Shown here in pieces: positions 16,369 to 24,721 of a DNA stretch of 64,000 bases. Numbering within the stretch: position 1 is the first letter of the stretch; every line of letters begins with the position of its first letter. The translations under genes were made by a program, and so were the position numbers. A model generated the notes under the pieces. That model worked only from the letters and a program-made list of their open reading frames with translations. It did no database searches and was not told where the DNA came from. This DNA is from Streptomyces sp. TLI_235 (GTDB lineage: Bacteria; Actinomycetota; Actinomycetes; Streptomycetales; Streptomycetaceae), in assembly GCA_002300355.1 (NCBI GenBank), contig NSGV01000001.1, forward strand, positions 2,914,001-2,978,000, read 5' to 3'.

Positions 16369-17886
16369 CTACTTCACCGGGATCTCCAGGATCACCTTGG
16401 TGCCGCCGTCCGGAGCCTTGACCATGTCGAAGGTGCCGCCGAGTTCGCCGGTGAGCAGGGTGCGGACGATCTGCAGGCCGAGGTTGCCGGCCTGCTGCGG
16501 GTCGAAGCCCTCGGGCATGCCGCGGCCGTCGTCCTGGACGGTGATCAGCAGGAACTCCTCCGGCTTGGCGCCGCCGTTCCAGCTGTCGGACCAGCCCTTG
16601 CCGGTCGCCGGGGCCCGCCCGCGCAGCGCGCTGACCTCCAGGTTGCCCGCCGCCTTCGGGCCGAAGGCGTGTTCCAGGGCGTTCTGCAGCAGTTCGGTGA
16701 GGATCATCGCGAGCGGGGTGGCGATCTCGGCGCTCAGGATGCCGAAGCTGCCGGTGCGCTTGGTGCCGACCAGTCCGTCCTGGGAGAGCTCCATCACCAT
16801 GGCGAGCACCCGGTCCGCGATCTCGTCGAAGGCCACCTGCTCGTCGAGCGTCTGCGAGAGCGTCTCGTGGACGATGGCGATCGAGCCGACCCGGCGCACC
16901 GCCTCGTCCAGGGCGGCCCGGCCTGCGTCCGAGTCCATCCGGCGGGACTGCAGCCGCAGCAGTGCGGCGACCGTCTGCAGGTTGTTCTTCACCCGGTGGT
17001 GGATCTCCCGGATGGTGGCGTCCTTGGTCATCAGCTCGCGGTCGCGCCGCCGCAGTTCGGTGACGTCGCGGCAGAGGACGAGCGAGCCGGTGAGGGTGCC
17101 CTTGGGCTTGAGCGGGATGGAGCGGATGATGACCACCCCGCCCTGGGCCTCGACCTCGGTCTGCCGCGGGGCCCAGCCGCTGGCCATCTTCACCAGCGCC
17201 TCGTGCACCGCGGAGCGCGAGGGGGGCGCCAACTCGGCGGTGGCACGGCCGAGATGACTGCCGACCAGGTCGGTGGTGAGGCCGATCCGGTGGTAGGCGG
17301 AGAGCGCGTTGGGGCTGGCGTAGGTGACGACGCCGTCGGCGTCGAGCCTGATCAGGCCGTCGCCGACCCGCGGCGCCGTGTCCATGTCGGTCTGCTCGGC
17401 CGGGTACGGGAACGTTCCTGCAGCGATCATCTGGGCGAGGTCGGAGGCGCTCTGCAGGTAGGTGAGCTCCAGCCGGCTGGGGGTGCGGACGGTCAGCAGG
17501 TTGGTGTTGCGGGCGATCACGCCCAGCACCCGGCCCTCCCGGCGGACGGGGATGGACTCGACCCGGACGGGCACCTCCTCGCGCCACTCCGGGTCGCCCT
17601 CGCGCACGATCCGGCCCTCGTCGTAGGCGGCGTCCAGCAGTGGCCGGCGGCCGCGCGGCACCAGGTGGCCGACCATGTCGTCCTGGTAGGAGGTCGGCCC
17701 GGTGTTCGGCCGCATCTGGGCCACCGAGACGTACCGGATGCCGTCCCAGGTGGGGATCCACAGCACCAGGTCGGCGAAGGAGAGGTCGGAGAGCAGCTGC
17801 CACTCCGAGACCAGCAGGTGCAGCCACTCCACGTCGGCACCGGTGAGGGTGGTGTGGCGGCGGACGAGTTCGTTCAGCGAGGGCAC
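16369..17886 (-). CDS. pdtaS: Soluble sensor histidine kinase PdtaS
   Basis: A 505-residue kinase without membrane segments. Residues about 1-160 form a GAF-like sensor domain (VRVESIPVRREGRVLGVIAR), residues about 175-290 a PAS domain (LIRLDADGVVTYASPNALSA), then HisKA_2 with the phosphorylated histidine in REIHHRVKNNLQTVAALLRL, and a HATPase_c domain (LTELLQNALEHAF, DDGRGMPEGF). This is the PdtaS order; its partner is usually an ANTAR-type antiterminator (PdtaR), not encoded here. Its place next to wblE matches the whiB1-pdtaS pair of mycobacteria. The GTG at 17886 is six bases after TAGGCT, suggesting a leaderless message. Two DasR-like boxes lie within 100 bp upstream. Confidence 0.93.
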   Translation of the reverse strand: MPSLNELVRRHTTLTGADVEWLHLLVSEWQLLSDLSFADLVLWIPTWDGIRYVSVAQMRPNTGPTSYQDDMVGHLVPRGRRPLLDAAYDEGRIVREGDPEWREEVPVRVESIPVRREGRVLGVIARNTNLLTVRTPSRLELTYLQSASDLAQMIAAGTFPYPAEQTDMDTAPRVGDGLIRLDADGVVTYASPNALSAYHRIGLTTDLVGSHLGRATAELAPPSRSAVHEALVKMASGWAPRQTEVEAQGGVVIIRSIPLKPKGTLTGSLVLCRDVTELRRRDRELMTKDATIREIHHRVKNNLQTVAALLRLQSRRMDSDAGRAALDEAVRRVGSIAIVHETLSQTLDEQVAFDEIADRVLAMVMELSQDGLVGTKRTGSFGILSAEIATPLAMILTELLQNALEHAFGPKAAGNLEVSALRGRAPATGKGWSDSWNGGAKPEEFLLITVQDDGRGMPEGFDPQQAGNLGLQIVRTLLTGELGGTFDMVKAPDGGTKVILEIPVK

Positions 17887-17929
17887 AGGGCGAGCCTAAC
17901 GAAAACGGCCCCGCGGGACCTTCCCGCAG

Positions 17930-17984
17930 TTGTCCAGACCAATCCCGGCGGCCCCCTGGACAACCGCAATTGGTCTAGTCCACA
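17930..17984. promoter_or_regulatory. Two DasR-box-like sites upstream of pdtaS
   Basis: On the minus strand ATTGGTCTGGACAAC (17944-17930) and on the plus strand TTGGTCTAGTCCAC (17970-17983) resemble the DasR responsive element, roughly TGGTCTAGACCA with flanking A/T. They lie about 45-100 bp upstream of the pdtaS start, so DasR or another GntR-family protein could control the kinase. Confidence 0.55.
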
Positions 17985-18235
17985 ATGGGAAACGCACCAA
18001 GGAGAGGCCCCCGCGCACACTGCCCTGACCGCGCGAGGCCGCTCCTCGATCGGCGCACCGGTGGCCCGGGAGTCCCGCACAACTCCCGGCCACACCGGCC
18101 GCCGACGACAGCTCCGGGCTGCGGTGCCGCACGGGTTGAGGGTCCTGTGTCGGCGCCGTGGCCCGTAGTGCTTTCCAGATGCTCGTGTGTCCGGTGCCTC
18201 GTGTATCCGGGTGCCTTGCGCATCTCGGGGCAGCA

Positions 18236-18294
18236 GAAGGGGCGTGTGGCGGCACCTCCCGGCTTCGGCCGGGGGTGCCGCCACACGCCCCTTC
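18236..18294 (-). terminator. Terminator of the SIS-domain gene
   Basis: A 27-bp stem with one bulged base around a ttcg loop (arms 18236-18263 and 18268-18294) starts 15 bp after the stop on the minus strand. It is among the strongest hairpins in the window. Confidence 0.9.
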
Positions 18295-18309
18295 GTCGCG
18301 TTCCCGGCG

Positions 18310-19362
18310 TCAGTGGGTCTCGGTGACCTTGGCCAGGGCGCGCGGCGCGTCCGGGTCCTGGCCGCGGGCGATGGTCACCTCGTAGGCGAGCAGCTGCAGC
18401 GGCAGGATCTCCAGGATCGGCTGCACCTCCTCGGGCACGCCGGCCGGCAGCGCGAAGCCGGCGGAGGCCGCCTCCACCTGGGACTGCTGGCCGACGACGA
18501 CGAGGTCGGCGCCGCGGCCGCGCAGCCGGTCGAGGACCGGCTGGAGCGCCTCGCCGCCCTTGCCGTCCGGGACGATGGCGATGACCGGGGAGACGTTGTC
18601 CACCATGGCCAGCGGGCCGTGCAGCAGGTCGGCACCGGAGAACGGCGAGGCCGGGATGTAGGTGGTCTCCATGAGCTTCAGCGCCGCCTCGCGGGCGGTC
18701 GGGTAGCCGTAGCCGCGCGAGGTGATGACCAGGCGCTGGGCGAAGCGGTAGCGCTCGGCGAGGGCCTTGACCTCGGCCTGGCGCTCCAGGATGCCGGCGG
18801 CCAGGGCCGGCAGCTCCTTGGCGGCCGAGCCGTCGCCGCCGCGCAGGCCCTCGACGAACAGGTACAGCGCGAGGAGCTCGGCGGTGTAGGTCTTGGTGGC
18901 GGGCAGCGCCTTCTCGGGGCCGGCCAGCACGTCGATGTGGAACTCGGAGACCTCGGCCAGCGGGGAGCTCGCGTTGTTGGTCACCGCGAGGGTGATGGCA
19001 CCGGCCTCGCGGGCGGCCTTGGTGGAGGCCACCAGGTCGGGCGAGCCGCCGGACTGGCTGACCGTGACGACCAGGCAGTCGGTGAGGTCGGGCCTGGCGC
19101 CGTAGGCGGTTGTGGTGGACATCGAGGTGAGGCCGGCGGGCTTGCCGAGCAGGACCTCGATCAGGTACTTCGCGTACAGCGCCGCGTTGTCGGAGGTGCC
19201 GCGGGCGGTCAGCAGCACGAAGCGCGGGTTGCGGGCGGCGATCTCGCCGGCGATCTCGCGGATCTTGGGGGCGCCCTCGTCGAGGATGCGCTGCAGGACG
19301 GCCGGCTGCTCGGCCATCTCCGCCGCCATGATCCTGCCGGGGACGGTCTGCGGGTCGGACAT
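18310..19362 (-). CDS. Double-SIS sugar-phosphate isomerase/deaminase (GlmS-like, NagB-II/AgaS type)
   Basis: A 350-residue protein made of two SIS domains, equivalent to the isomerase half of GlmS without the glutaminase domain. First domain: LLTARGTSDNAALYAKYLIE, VTVSQSGGSPDLV and PATKTYTAEL; second: SRGYGYPTAREAALKLMETT and SPFSGADLLHGPLAMV. Such proteins deaminate or isomerise glucosamine-6-phosphate or related amino-sugar phosphates. Standing beside the das chitosugar genes, it probably feeds GlcN-6-P into glycolysis, but this is inferred. ATG at 19362 is chosen at the conserved start; 26 upstream residues are possible. A TAGGAT -10 (minus strand, 19473-19468) with TTCGCT 17 bp upstream may be its promoter. 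Confidence 0.88.
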   Translation of the reverse strand: MSDPQTVPGRIMAAEMAEQPAVLQRILDEGAPKIREIAGEIAARNPRFVLLTARGTSDNAALYAKYLIEVLLGKPAGLTSMSTTTAYGARPDLTDCLVVTVSQSGGSPDLVASTKAAREAGAITLAVTNNASSPLAEVSEFHIDVLAGPEKALPATKTYTAELLALYLFVEGLRGGDGSAAKELPALAAGILERQAEVKALAERYRFAQRLVITSRGYGYPTAREAALKLMETTYIPASPFSGADLLHGPLAMVDNVSPVIAIVPDGKGGEALQPVLDRLRGRGADLVVVGQQSQVEAASAGFALPAGVPEEVQPILEILPLQLLAYEVTIARGQDPDAPRALAKVTETH

Positions 19363-19479
19363 CGGTGTGCCTCCGTTGAGATGGTTCTGCCCCGCGGCGG
19401 GCGCCTGCCCGGCGGGGTCCTCACGGCGGCGAGTCCGCACACTCGCTGCAAGGGTGTCTGCCGCTCGATCCTACGGTGT

Positions 19480-19509
19480 CCGGGCTCCGGAGCGAACTCC
19501 GGAACCCGG
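19480..19509 (-). terminator. Hairpin after the second dasA-like gene
   Basis: A 13-bp stem with one mismatch (ccgggctccggag / ctccggaacccgg) and loop cgaa, immediately after the stop on the minus strand. Confidence 0.75.
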
Positions 19510-19518
19510 CCCGGCGGC

Positions 19519-20820
19519 TCAGGACGGGTTGTTGATCAGCTCGTCGATCCGGGCGTCGGCGGCCTTGGTCGCGGCCGCCACCGAGGTGCCCTGGAAGATG
19601 TCGTTCAGCATGTCCACGAGGACGTTCTGCTTCTCGATCGCGGACCAGCCGGGCGCGACCGGGGTGAACCAGGCGTCCGGGACGGCGTTGGCGGCGGCCG
19701 CGGTGGCCGGCTTGTTCTTCAGCGGGGCGAGCTGGGTGAGGTTGTTCGGCAGGGTGTCCTTGTCGGCGAGCACCTGCTGCGACTTGGCGCTGGTGAACAT
19801 CCGGACCCAGTCCTTGGCGAGGTCCTGGACCTGCGACTTGGCGGTGACCGCCAGGTCCGAGCCGCCGATGAAGGAGGGCAGCGGCTTGCCGTTCGGGCCG
19901 GGCATGCCGGCGACCTTGACGACGTCCTTGAGCTTGGGGTCGCCGGAGAGCGGCTCCAGCGCGGAGGCGGCCTCCCAGCCGTTGCCGTAGAGCATCGCGG
20001 TGCGGTGCTTGCCGAGCACGGCGGCCTGGTCGAGCTCGTTCTCCGCCAGGTCGCCGTGGTTGTACCGCTTCACCAGGTCGACGAAGTGCTGGACGCCCTG
20101 CCGGGACTTCTCGTCGCTGAGGGTGCCGTGCCAGCGGCCGCCGTCGTCGAAGCGGGCGATCGCGCCGCCGTACGCGGCGACGTAGGACATCGCGGCGTAC
20201 CAGTAGGGGCCGGGCAGGTAGAGGGGCGAGAAGCCCTTCGTGCCGCGGTTCTGCGCCTGGATCCGGTCAAGGGCGGAGAGCAGCTCGTCCTCGGTGGCCG
20301 GGACGGTGGCGCTGCCGGTGGCCTGCTGGAACATCGCCGAGTTGTAGATGGCGACGCGGGCGCCGGCGTAGTACGGCACGCAGAAGAGCTTGTCCTGGTA
20401 GGTGCAGGTGTTGACCAGGCCGCGGATCCAGGTCTGGTTGTTGTCGAAGGTCGTGCGGTCCACCGGGGCGAGCGAGCCGTTGAGGATGTACTTCATCGTC
20501 TCGGTGTTGCCGAGTTCGACCACGTCGGGGACGCGCTCGGTCTGCAGCGCCGCGTCCAGGTTGGCGATCTTGTCCTTCCAGGCCTGGTACCGCAGCCGGA
20601 GCTCGACCTTCGGGTACTTGGCGGCGAACTCGTCGTTCACCTGCTGCACCAGCTCGGGCCAGTTGGTCTGGGCCTCGCCCATCAGCCAGACGGTCATGGT
20701 GCCGGTGGCGGCGGCCGCGGAGGCGGCCTGGTCCTGGCCGGGGCCCTTTCCGCTGCCGCAGCCCACCGCAGTGGCCAGCAGGGCCGCCATACCGATCGCC
20801 GCCGTCAACTGCCGCTTCAC
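19519..20820 (-). CDS. DasA-like sugar-binding lipoprotein (second copy)
   Basis: A 433-residue family 1 solute-binding protein. The signal ends in a lipobox-like TAVGC with the Cys near residue 21. The mature protein runs GTMTVWLMGEAQTNWPELVQ, VPDVVELGNTETMKYI, LFCVPYYAGARVAIYN, FSPLYLPGPYWYAAMS and IGGSDLAVTAKSQ, each matched by similar motifs in the dasA product encoded divergently 555 bp away. It is thus a paralogue, probably binding chitobiose or GlcNAc oligomers outside the cell. No permease genes follow it, so it would have to use DasBC or another translocator. The GTG at 20820 has a strong ribosome site (ccggaggaa). Two DasR-type boxes lie 33-72 bp upstream. Confidence 0.88.
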   Translation of the reverse strand: MKRQLTAAIGMAALLATAVGCGSGKGPGQDQAASAAAATGTMTVWLMGEAQTNWPELVQQVNDEFAAKYPKVELRLRYQAWKDKIANLDAALQTERVPDVVELGNTETMKYILNGSLAPVDRTTFDNNQTWIRGLVNTCTYQDKLFCVPYYAGARVAIYNSAMFQQATGSATVPATEDELLSALDRIQAQNRGTKGFSPLYLPGPYWYAAMSYVAAYGGAIARFDDGGRWHGTLSDEKSRQGVQHFVDLVKRYNHGDLAENELDQAAVLGKHRTAMLYGNGWEAASALEPLSGDPKLKDVVKVAGMPGPNGKPLPSFIGGSDLAVTAKSQVQDLAKDWVRMFTSAKSQQVLADKDTLPNNLTQLAPLKNKPATAAAANAVPDAWFTPVAPGWSAIEKQNVLVDMLNDIFQGTSVAAATKAADARIDELINNPS

Positions 20821-20852
20821 GCTTCCTCCGGAGGGTCGGGGAAGGTCTGCGT

Positions 20853-20892
20853 ATTGGTACAGACCAGTTCGCCGAGACTGGACCAGACCAAT
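20853..20892. promoter_or_regulatory. Two DasR responsive elements for the second dasA-like gene
   Basis: ATTGGTACAGACCAGT (20853-20868) and ACTGGACCAGACCAAT (20877-20892) are good 16-bp DasR-box matches spaced 24 bp apart. They sit just before the GTG start, where a bound repressor would block initiation. Confidence 0.8.
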
Positions 20893-21093
20893 GGCCGAGT
20901 CAACGGCGCACGGGGGGCTACGCACCAGTCGTTGCAGAGCCGTTGTCATGCGAACACACAGGGTGAGCACACACTCACCACACGCTCCATTAGGGCCTGC
21001 TTAAGGTCCACTTGAGGGCGGGTTAGGCCCCCGGACGGATCGTTCGCCATCTATGACTGTTCATGAGGCATTCGCCCGATTTCCCCGCCGGGA

Positions 21094-21105
21094 TGGTCCA
21101 GTCCA
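21094..21105. promoter_or_regulatory. DasR-like half-conserved box
   Basis: TGGTCCAGTCCA matches the DasR core at 10 of 12 positions and is identical to the box before the chitinase gene at 56882-56893. Confidence 0.45.
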
Positions 21106-21217
21106 AGGCCCGCGGACCACCAGATGCGCACGGCTGTGTCAAGCGTTGATAACGGTGTGACCCGAGCCCTCGCGAACCCTTGACGGTGTTCTTTGGTACG
21201 TGCCAATCTCCAGGGCA

Positions 21218-21246
21218 GTTGGTCTACACCAATGGTCTACTCCACC
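21218..21246 (+). promoter_or_regulatory. Overlapping DasR responsive elements upstream of dasA
   Basis: GTTGGTCTACACCAAT (21218-21233) overlaps AATGGTCTACTCCACC (21231-21246), giving two tandem boxes offset by 13 bp, about 130-160 bp before the dasA start. dasA is a known DasR target in Streptomyces. Confidence 0.85.
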
Positions 21247-21375
21247 AGGCCGGTTGCCGCTCCACCCCTGCTGTTCCCCCTCGCAATCACCGGTGACATT
21301 CCCCCCGGCACGACGCTTCAGGGCCACGCCCCCACAGCCCGGTGCCACACCTTGCTCATCCCTCTGGAGGATGGT

Positions 21376-22689
21376 TTGAACCGCAAGCTCGCCGCCGTGG
21401 CCGCCATTGCCACCGTTCTCGTCGCGTCCGCCTGCTCCTCGTCCGGGTCCTCCGGCGACGCCAAGCAGGCCACCCTCAGCAAGGACGGCAAGGGCAAGAA
21501 GATCACGGTCTGGCTGATGGACGACGCCCAGAAGGGCTGGCCGTCGGTCGTCGAGGCTGCCAAGAAGCAGTTCAAGGAGGAGACCGGCGCCGACGTCGAC
21601 ATCCAGTGGCAGACCTGGACCAACTACACCACCAAGCTCGACACCGCCCTCCTCTCCGGCAACGCCCCCGAGGTCATCGAGCTCGGCAACACCCAGACCG
21701 CCAAGTACATCGAGGCCGGCTCCTTCGTCGACCTGACCGGCGTGAAGTCCCAGTTCGAGAACTCGGACAAGTACCTGGACTCGCTGGCCGCCTCGGGCCA
21801 GACCCCGGACGGCTCCAAGACCTACGCCCTCCCGTACTACGCCGGCGCCCGCGTCCTGATCTACCGCAAGGACCTGTTCGCCGCGGCCGGTGTCGCCAAC
21901 CCGCCCACCACCCTGGCCGAGCTGAAGGACGCCCTCACCAAGGTGAAGGCCGCCAACGCCTCCGTGCCGAACTTCTCCGCCCTGTACCTGCCGGGCCAGA
22001 ACTGGTACACCGCCGCCTCCTTCGGCGCCGGCACCTTCGGCGTGAAGAACATCGTCGCCAAGAGCGCCGGCGACAAGTGGACCGGCACCCTGACCGACCC
22101 GAAGTTCGTCGAGGGCGTCAAGGTCTGGAACGACCTGCAGAAGCAGTTCTCGGTCGGCGGCACCACCACCGACGAGGCCACCCAGGACGCCCTGATGGCC
22201 AAGGGCAACATCGCCGCCATCGTCGGCAACGGCTGGGAGCTCGGCTCCGTCGCCGACCCGAAGACCGGCGACCCGTCGCTCAAGGACAAGCTCGGCAGCA
22301 TCGCCCTCCCGGGTGTCGCGGCCGGCCAGCCCACCCCCGCCTTCCTCGGCGGCTCCGACCTGGCCGTCCCGGCCAAGTCCGCCAACCCGGGCCTGGGCGC
22401 GACCTTCCTGCAGATCTTCACCAACACCAAGCAGCAGACCGAGCTGGCGAAGTTCGCGATCCCGAACGCCAAGAACCTGGTCGCCGCCTACAAGGCCGCC
22501 GCGCCGGCCAACAAGGCGACCGGTGACGCCGCCGAGGGCCAGACCTGGTTCATCCCGAACTCGCCGATGTGGTCCGGCGCCGACGAGACCGCGCTGAAGA
22601 ACGCCTTCGGCGCGATCGCGGCCGGCGGCGACCCGGCCGCCGAGCTCAAGAAGGTCGAGGAGACCGTCCTCAAGGACCTGAACGGCTGA
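21376..22689 (+). CDS. dasA: Chitobiose/GlcNAc-oligomer binding lipoprotein DasA
   Basis: A 437-residue family 1 solute-binding lipoprotein. The start is TTG at 21376 behind tctggagga; the short signal (LAAVAAIATVLVASAC) ends at a lipobox with Cys near residue 19. Motifs include KITVWLMDDAQKGWPSVVEA, EVIELGNTQTAKYIEAGSF, YALPYYAGARVLIY and LGGSDLAVPAKS. DasA captures chitobiose for import through DasBC, with the ATPase MsiK supplied from elsewhere. Longer in-frame starts exist upstream but would include the DasR boxes and destroy the signal peptide. The gene is followed by a 14-bp hairpin and then dasB. Confidence 0.95.
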   Translation: MNRKLAAVAAIATVLVASACSSSGSSGDAKQATLSKDGKGKKITVWLMDDAQKGWPSVVEAAKKQFKEETGADVDIQWQTWTNYTTKLDTALLSGNAPEVIELGNTQTAKYIEAGSFVDLTGVKSQFENSDKYLDSLAASGQTPDGSKTYALPYYAGARVLIYRKDLFAAAGVANPPTTLAELKDALTKVKAANASVPNFSALYLPGQNWYTAASFGAGTFGVKNIVAKSAGDKWTGTLTDPKFVEGVKVWNDLQKQFSVGGTTTDEATQDALMAKGNIAAIVGNGWELGSVADPKTGDPSLKDKLGSIALPGVAAGQPTPAFLGGSDLAVPAKSANPGLGATFLQIFTNTKQQTELAKFAIPNAKNLVAAYKAAAPANKATGDAAEGQTWFIPNSPMWSGADETALKNAFGAIAAGGDPAAELKKVEETVLKDLNG

Positions 22690-22702
22690 CGAAGCGTGCA
22701 GG

Positions 22703-22740
22703 GGGTGGGCAGTCCGTGCGAGAGCGCGGACTGCCCACCC
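22703..22740 (+). terminator. Intra-operon hairpin between dasA and dasB
   Basis: A perfect 14-bp stem gggtgggcagtccg / cggactgcccaccc with a 10-nt loop, 14 bp after dasA. Partial termination or 3'-end protection here would keep binding-protein mRNA above permease mRNA. Confidence 0.7.
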
Positions 22741-22781
22741 GCGCAGGTACCGATCAGTTCCGCGGGCCGGGAAGGACCCTG

Positions 22782-23771
22782 ATGAGCGTGACAACGAACG
22801 AAACGCCGGTGGCGGTCGAGGAGACCGCGGCCGCCGTGGCCCCGCCGCCGCGCAGGCGCGGCTTCCTCGCGGGCGGCCACTACATCCCGTACACCATGAT
22901 CCTGCCGGCCGTCGCGGCCCTGGTGGGCGTTCTGGCGTATCCGCTGTACCAGCTGTTCGACCTGTCGTTCCAGAACATCAACCGGTACTCGTACCTGGTC
23001 AACCCGGCACTGGCGAAGCACATCGGGTTCGAGGGCTACAGCAAGGTTCTCGGCGACGACCAGTTCTGGGAGGTCGTGCTCCGCTCGGTCTACTTCACCG
23101 TGGAGCTGGTCGTCCTCTCGATGGTGCTGGGCATGCTCTTCGCCCTGCTGCTCAACCGGGTCTCCGGCTGGGTGAGGGTCGTCTGCATCACTGTGATGAT
23201 GTTCGTCTGGGCCATCCCCGCGCTCGTCACCGGCACCATCTTCCGCTGGCTGTTCGCCTCCAACGGCGGTGTCGTCGACTACATCGGCTACCTGTTCACC
23301 GGCGACGAGAAGACCAAGCACTACGACTGGTTCGCCGACCCCACCGTCGGCCTGTACGTGGTCGGCGCCGCGGTCATCGTCTGGGGCGCGCTGCCCTTCC
23401 TGGTGCTCGGCCTGAACGCCGCCCTCACCCAGGTGCCCAAGGAGCTGATGGAGGCCGCCAAGCTGGACGGCGCCAGCAACCTGCAGGCCTTCCGGCACGT
23501 GGTGATCCCGGTCATCAAGCCGTTCCTGATGATCAGCACCGCGCTCAGCTTCATCTGGGACTTCCAGGTCTTCGCGCAGATCTTCTCGCTGCGCAACACC
23601 TCGCCCGAGCCCGAGTACTGGACGATCGGCACCTACCTGTACCAGAAGGGCATCGTCGCCTCGAAGTACAGCGACAGCTCGGTGATCTCGATCGCCATGA
23701 TCGTCCTCATGCTGGCGGTGCTCGTCTTCTACATCCGCCAGATGCTCAAGATCGGAGCCCAGGACCGATGA
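22782..23771 (+). CDS. dasB: Chitobiose ABC transporter permease DasB
   Basis: A 329-residue MalF-type inner-membrane permease with about six membrane segments (first near residue 40, [22 protein letters not shown]). The EAA loop is [20 protein letters not shown]. The start ATG at 22782 follows gggaagga. It overlaps dasC by 4 bases (ATGA), so both are translated together. Together with DasA and DasC it makes the chitosugar translocator; no ATPase is encoded nearby, fitting the shared MsiK ATPase of streptomycetes. Confidence 0.94.
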   Translation: MSVTTNETPVAVEETAAAVAPPPRRRGFLAGGHYIPYTMILPAVAALVGVLAYPLYQLFDLSFQNINRYSYLVNPALAKHIGFEGYSKVLGDDQFWEVVLRSVYFTVELVVLSMVLGMLFALLLNRVSGWVRVVCITVMMFVWAIPALVTGTIFRWLFASNGGVVDYIGYLFTGDEKTKHYDWFADPTVGLYVVGAAVIVWGALPFLVLGLNAALTQVPKELMEAAKLDGASNLQAFRHVVIPVIKPFLMISTALSFIWDFQVFAQIFSLRNTSPEPEYWTIGTYLYQKGIVASKYSDSSVISIAMIVLMLAVLVFYIRQMLKIGAQDR

Positions 23772-24670
23772 CCACCGTCGACACCACGGCCACCACGGCC
23801 GCCGCGCCGAAGGTCCGGGCCAAGGTCCGCGCCACCGGCCAGAACCCGGTGATGACCTGGGTCTGGAACACCCTCGGCCTCGGCTTCGCGGTGGTGATGG
23901 GCTTCCCGATCTACTGGATGGTCATCACCACCTTCAAGACCAACAAGGACCTGATCGCCAAGGACCCGACGTTCTGGCCGCAGGCGTTCTCCTTCGACAG
24001 CTACAAGACCATCTTCGACGACAAGGAGTTCCTGCCGGGGCTCCAGAACACCGTCGTCATCACGCTCGGCGCGGTCGTGCTCGGCCTGGCCGTCGGCTTC
24101 CTGGCCGCAGTCGCCGTCGCCCGGTTCGGCTTCCGCGGCCGCAACTTCTTCATCGTCACCATGCTGGTGGTCCAGATGGTGCCGCTGCTGGCGATCATCG
24201 TCCCGCTCTTCGTGGTCATGAACAAGGCCGGCATGACCGGCACGCTCTTCGGCGTGATGCTGGCCTACCTGGTCTTCACCGTGCCCTACGTGGTGTGGAC
24301 GCTGCGCTCGTTCATCGTGAACATCCCGGCCGAGCTCGACGAGGCCGCCATGGTCGACGGCTGCACCCAGTGGGGCGCCTTCTTCCGGGTCATCCTGCCG
24401 CTCACCCTGCCCGGCCTGATCACCACCGGCGTGTACAGCTGGATCCAGGCGTGGAACGAGTTCATCGTCGCCAACACGCTGCTCTCCACCGGCGGTCAGA
24501 AGACCTCGATGATCTGGCTGACCTTCTACGCCACCACCCCCACCCGCGGCGCCGACTACGGCTCGCAGATGGCCGGCGCCCTGCTGGTCTCGCTGCCCGT
24601 GATCGTGCTCTTCGTGATCTTCCAGAAGAAGGTGTCGGCGGGCCTGACCGCCGGTGCGGTCAAGGGCTGA
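23768..24670 (+). CDS. dasC: Chitobiose ABC transporter permease DasC
   Basis: A 300-residue MalG-type permease. Six hydrophobic segments are visible, starting with [20 protein letters not shown]. The coupling loop is [20 protein letters not shown], and [20 protein letters not shown] is the usual periplasmic-side motif of this branch. The start ATG overlaps the dasB stop. It is followed after 51 bp by the N-acetylglucosaminidase gene, likely in the same transcript. Confidence 0.95.
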   Translation: MTTVDTTATTAAAPKVRAKVRATGQNPVMTWVWNTLGLGFAVVMGFPIYWMVITTFKTNKDLIAKDPTFWPQAFSFDSYKTIFDDKEFLPGLQNTVVITLGAVVLGLAVGFLAAVAVARFGFRGRNFFIVTMLVVQMVPLLAIIVPLFVVMNKAGMTGTLFGVMLAYLVFTVPYVVWTLRSFIVNIPAELDEAAMVDGCTQWGAFFRVILPLTLPGLITTGVYSWIQAWNEFIVANTLLSTGGQKTSMIWLTFYATTPTRGADYGSQMAGALLVSLPVIVLFVIFQKKVSAGLTAGAVKG

Positions 24671-24721
24671 CCCCGCCCCTCCCCCCGCACCCCTGCTCCC
24701 CACCCACCCAGGGAAGGAACC

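Larger units (their letters stand above)
17887..18309. other. 423-bp region between pdtaS and the SIS-domain gene
   Basis: No credible gene. The left end holds the pdtaS -10 (TAGGCT on the minus strand) and two DasR-like boxes; the right end holds the terminator of the SIS-domain gene (18236-18294). Between 17990 and 18230 I see no clear element. Confidence 0.6.
20821..21375. other. 555-bp divergent control region between the two dasA paralogues
   Basis: No gene was seen. It carries DasR-type boxes at 20853-20868 and 20877-20892 near the minus-strand gene, at 21094-21105 in the middle, and at 21218-21246 near dasA. A further palindrome, TTGGTACGTGCCAAT at 21193-21207, differs from the DasR box in its centre. 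Confidence 0.7.

Noticed and set aside
18187..21015. 942-residue plus-strand reading frame across the SIS-domain and second dasA-like genes
   Set aside because: It is antisense to two well-supported genes and is Gly/Arg/Val-rich shadow sequence without domain motifs; long open shadows are normal in GC-rich DNA.
21193..21207. TTGGTACGTGCCAAT as a further DasR element
   Set aside because: It is a palindrome but lacks the TCTAGA-like centre of the DasR box, so I left it unassigned.
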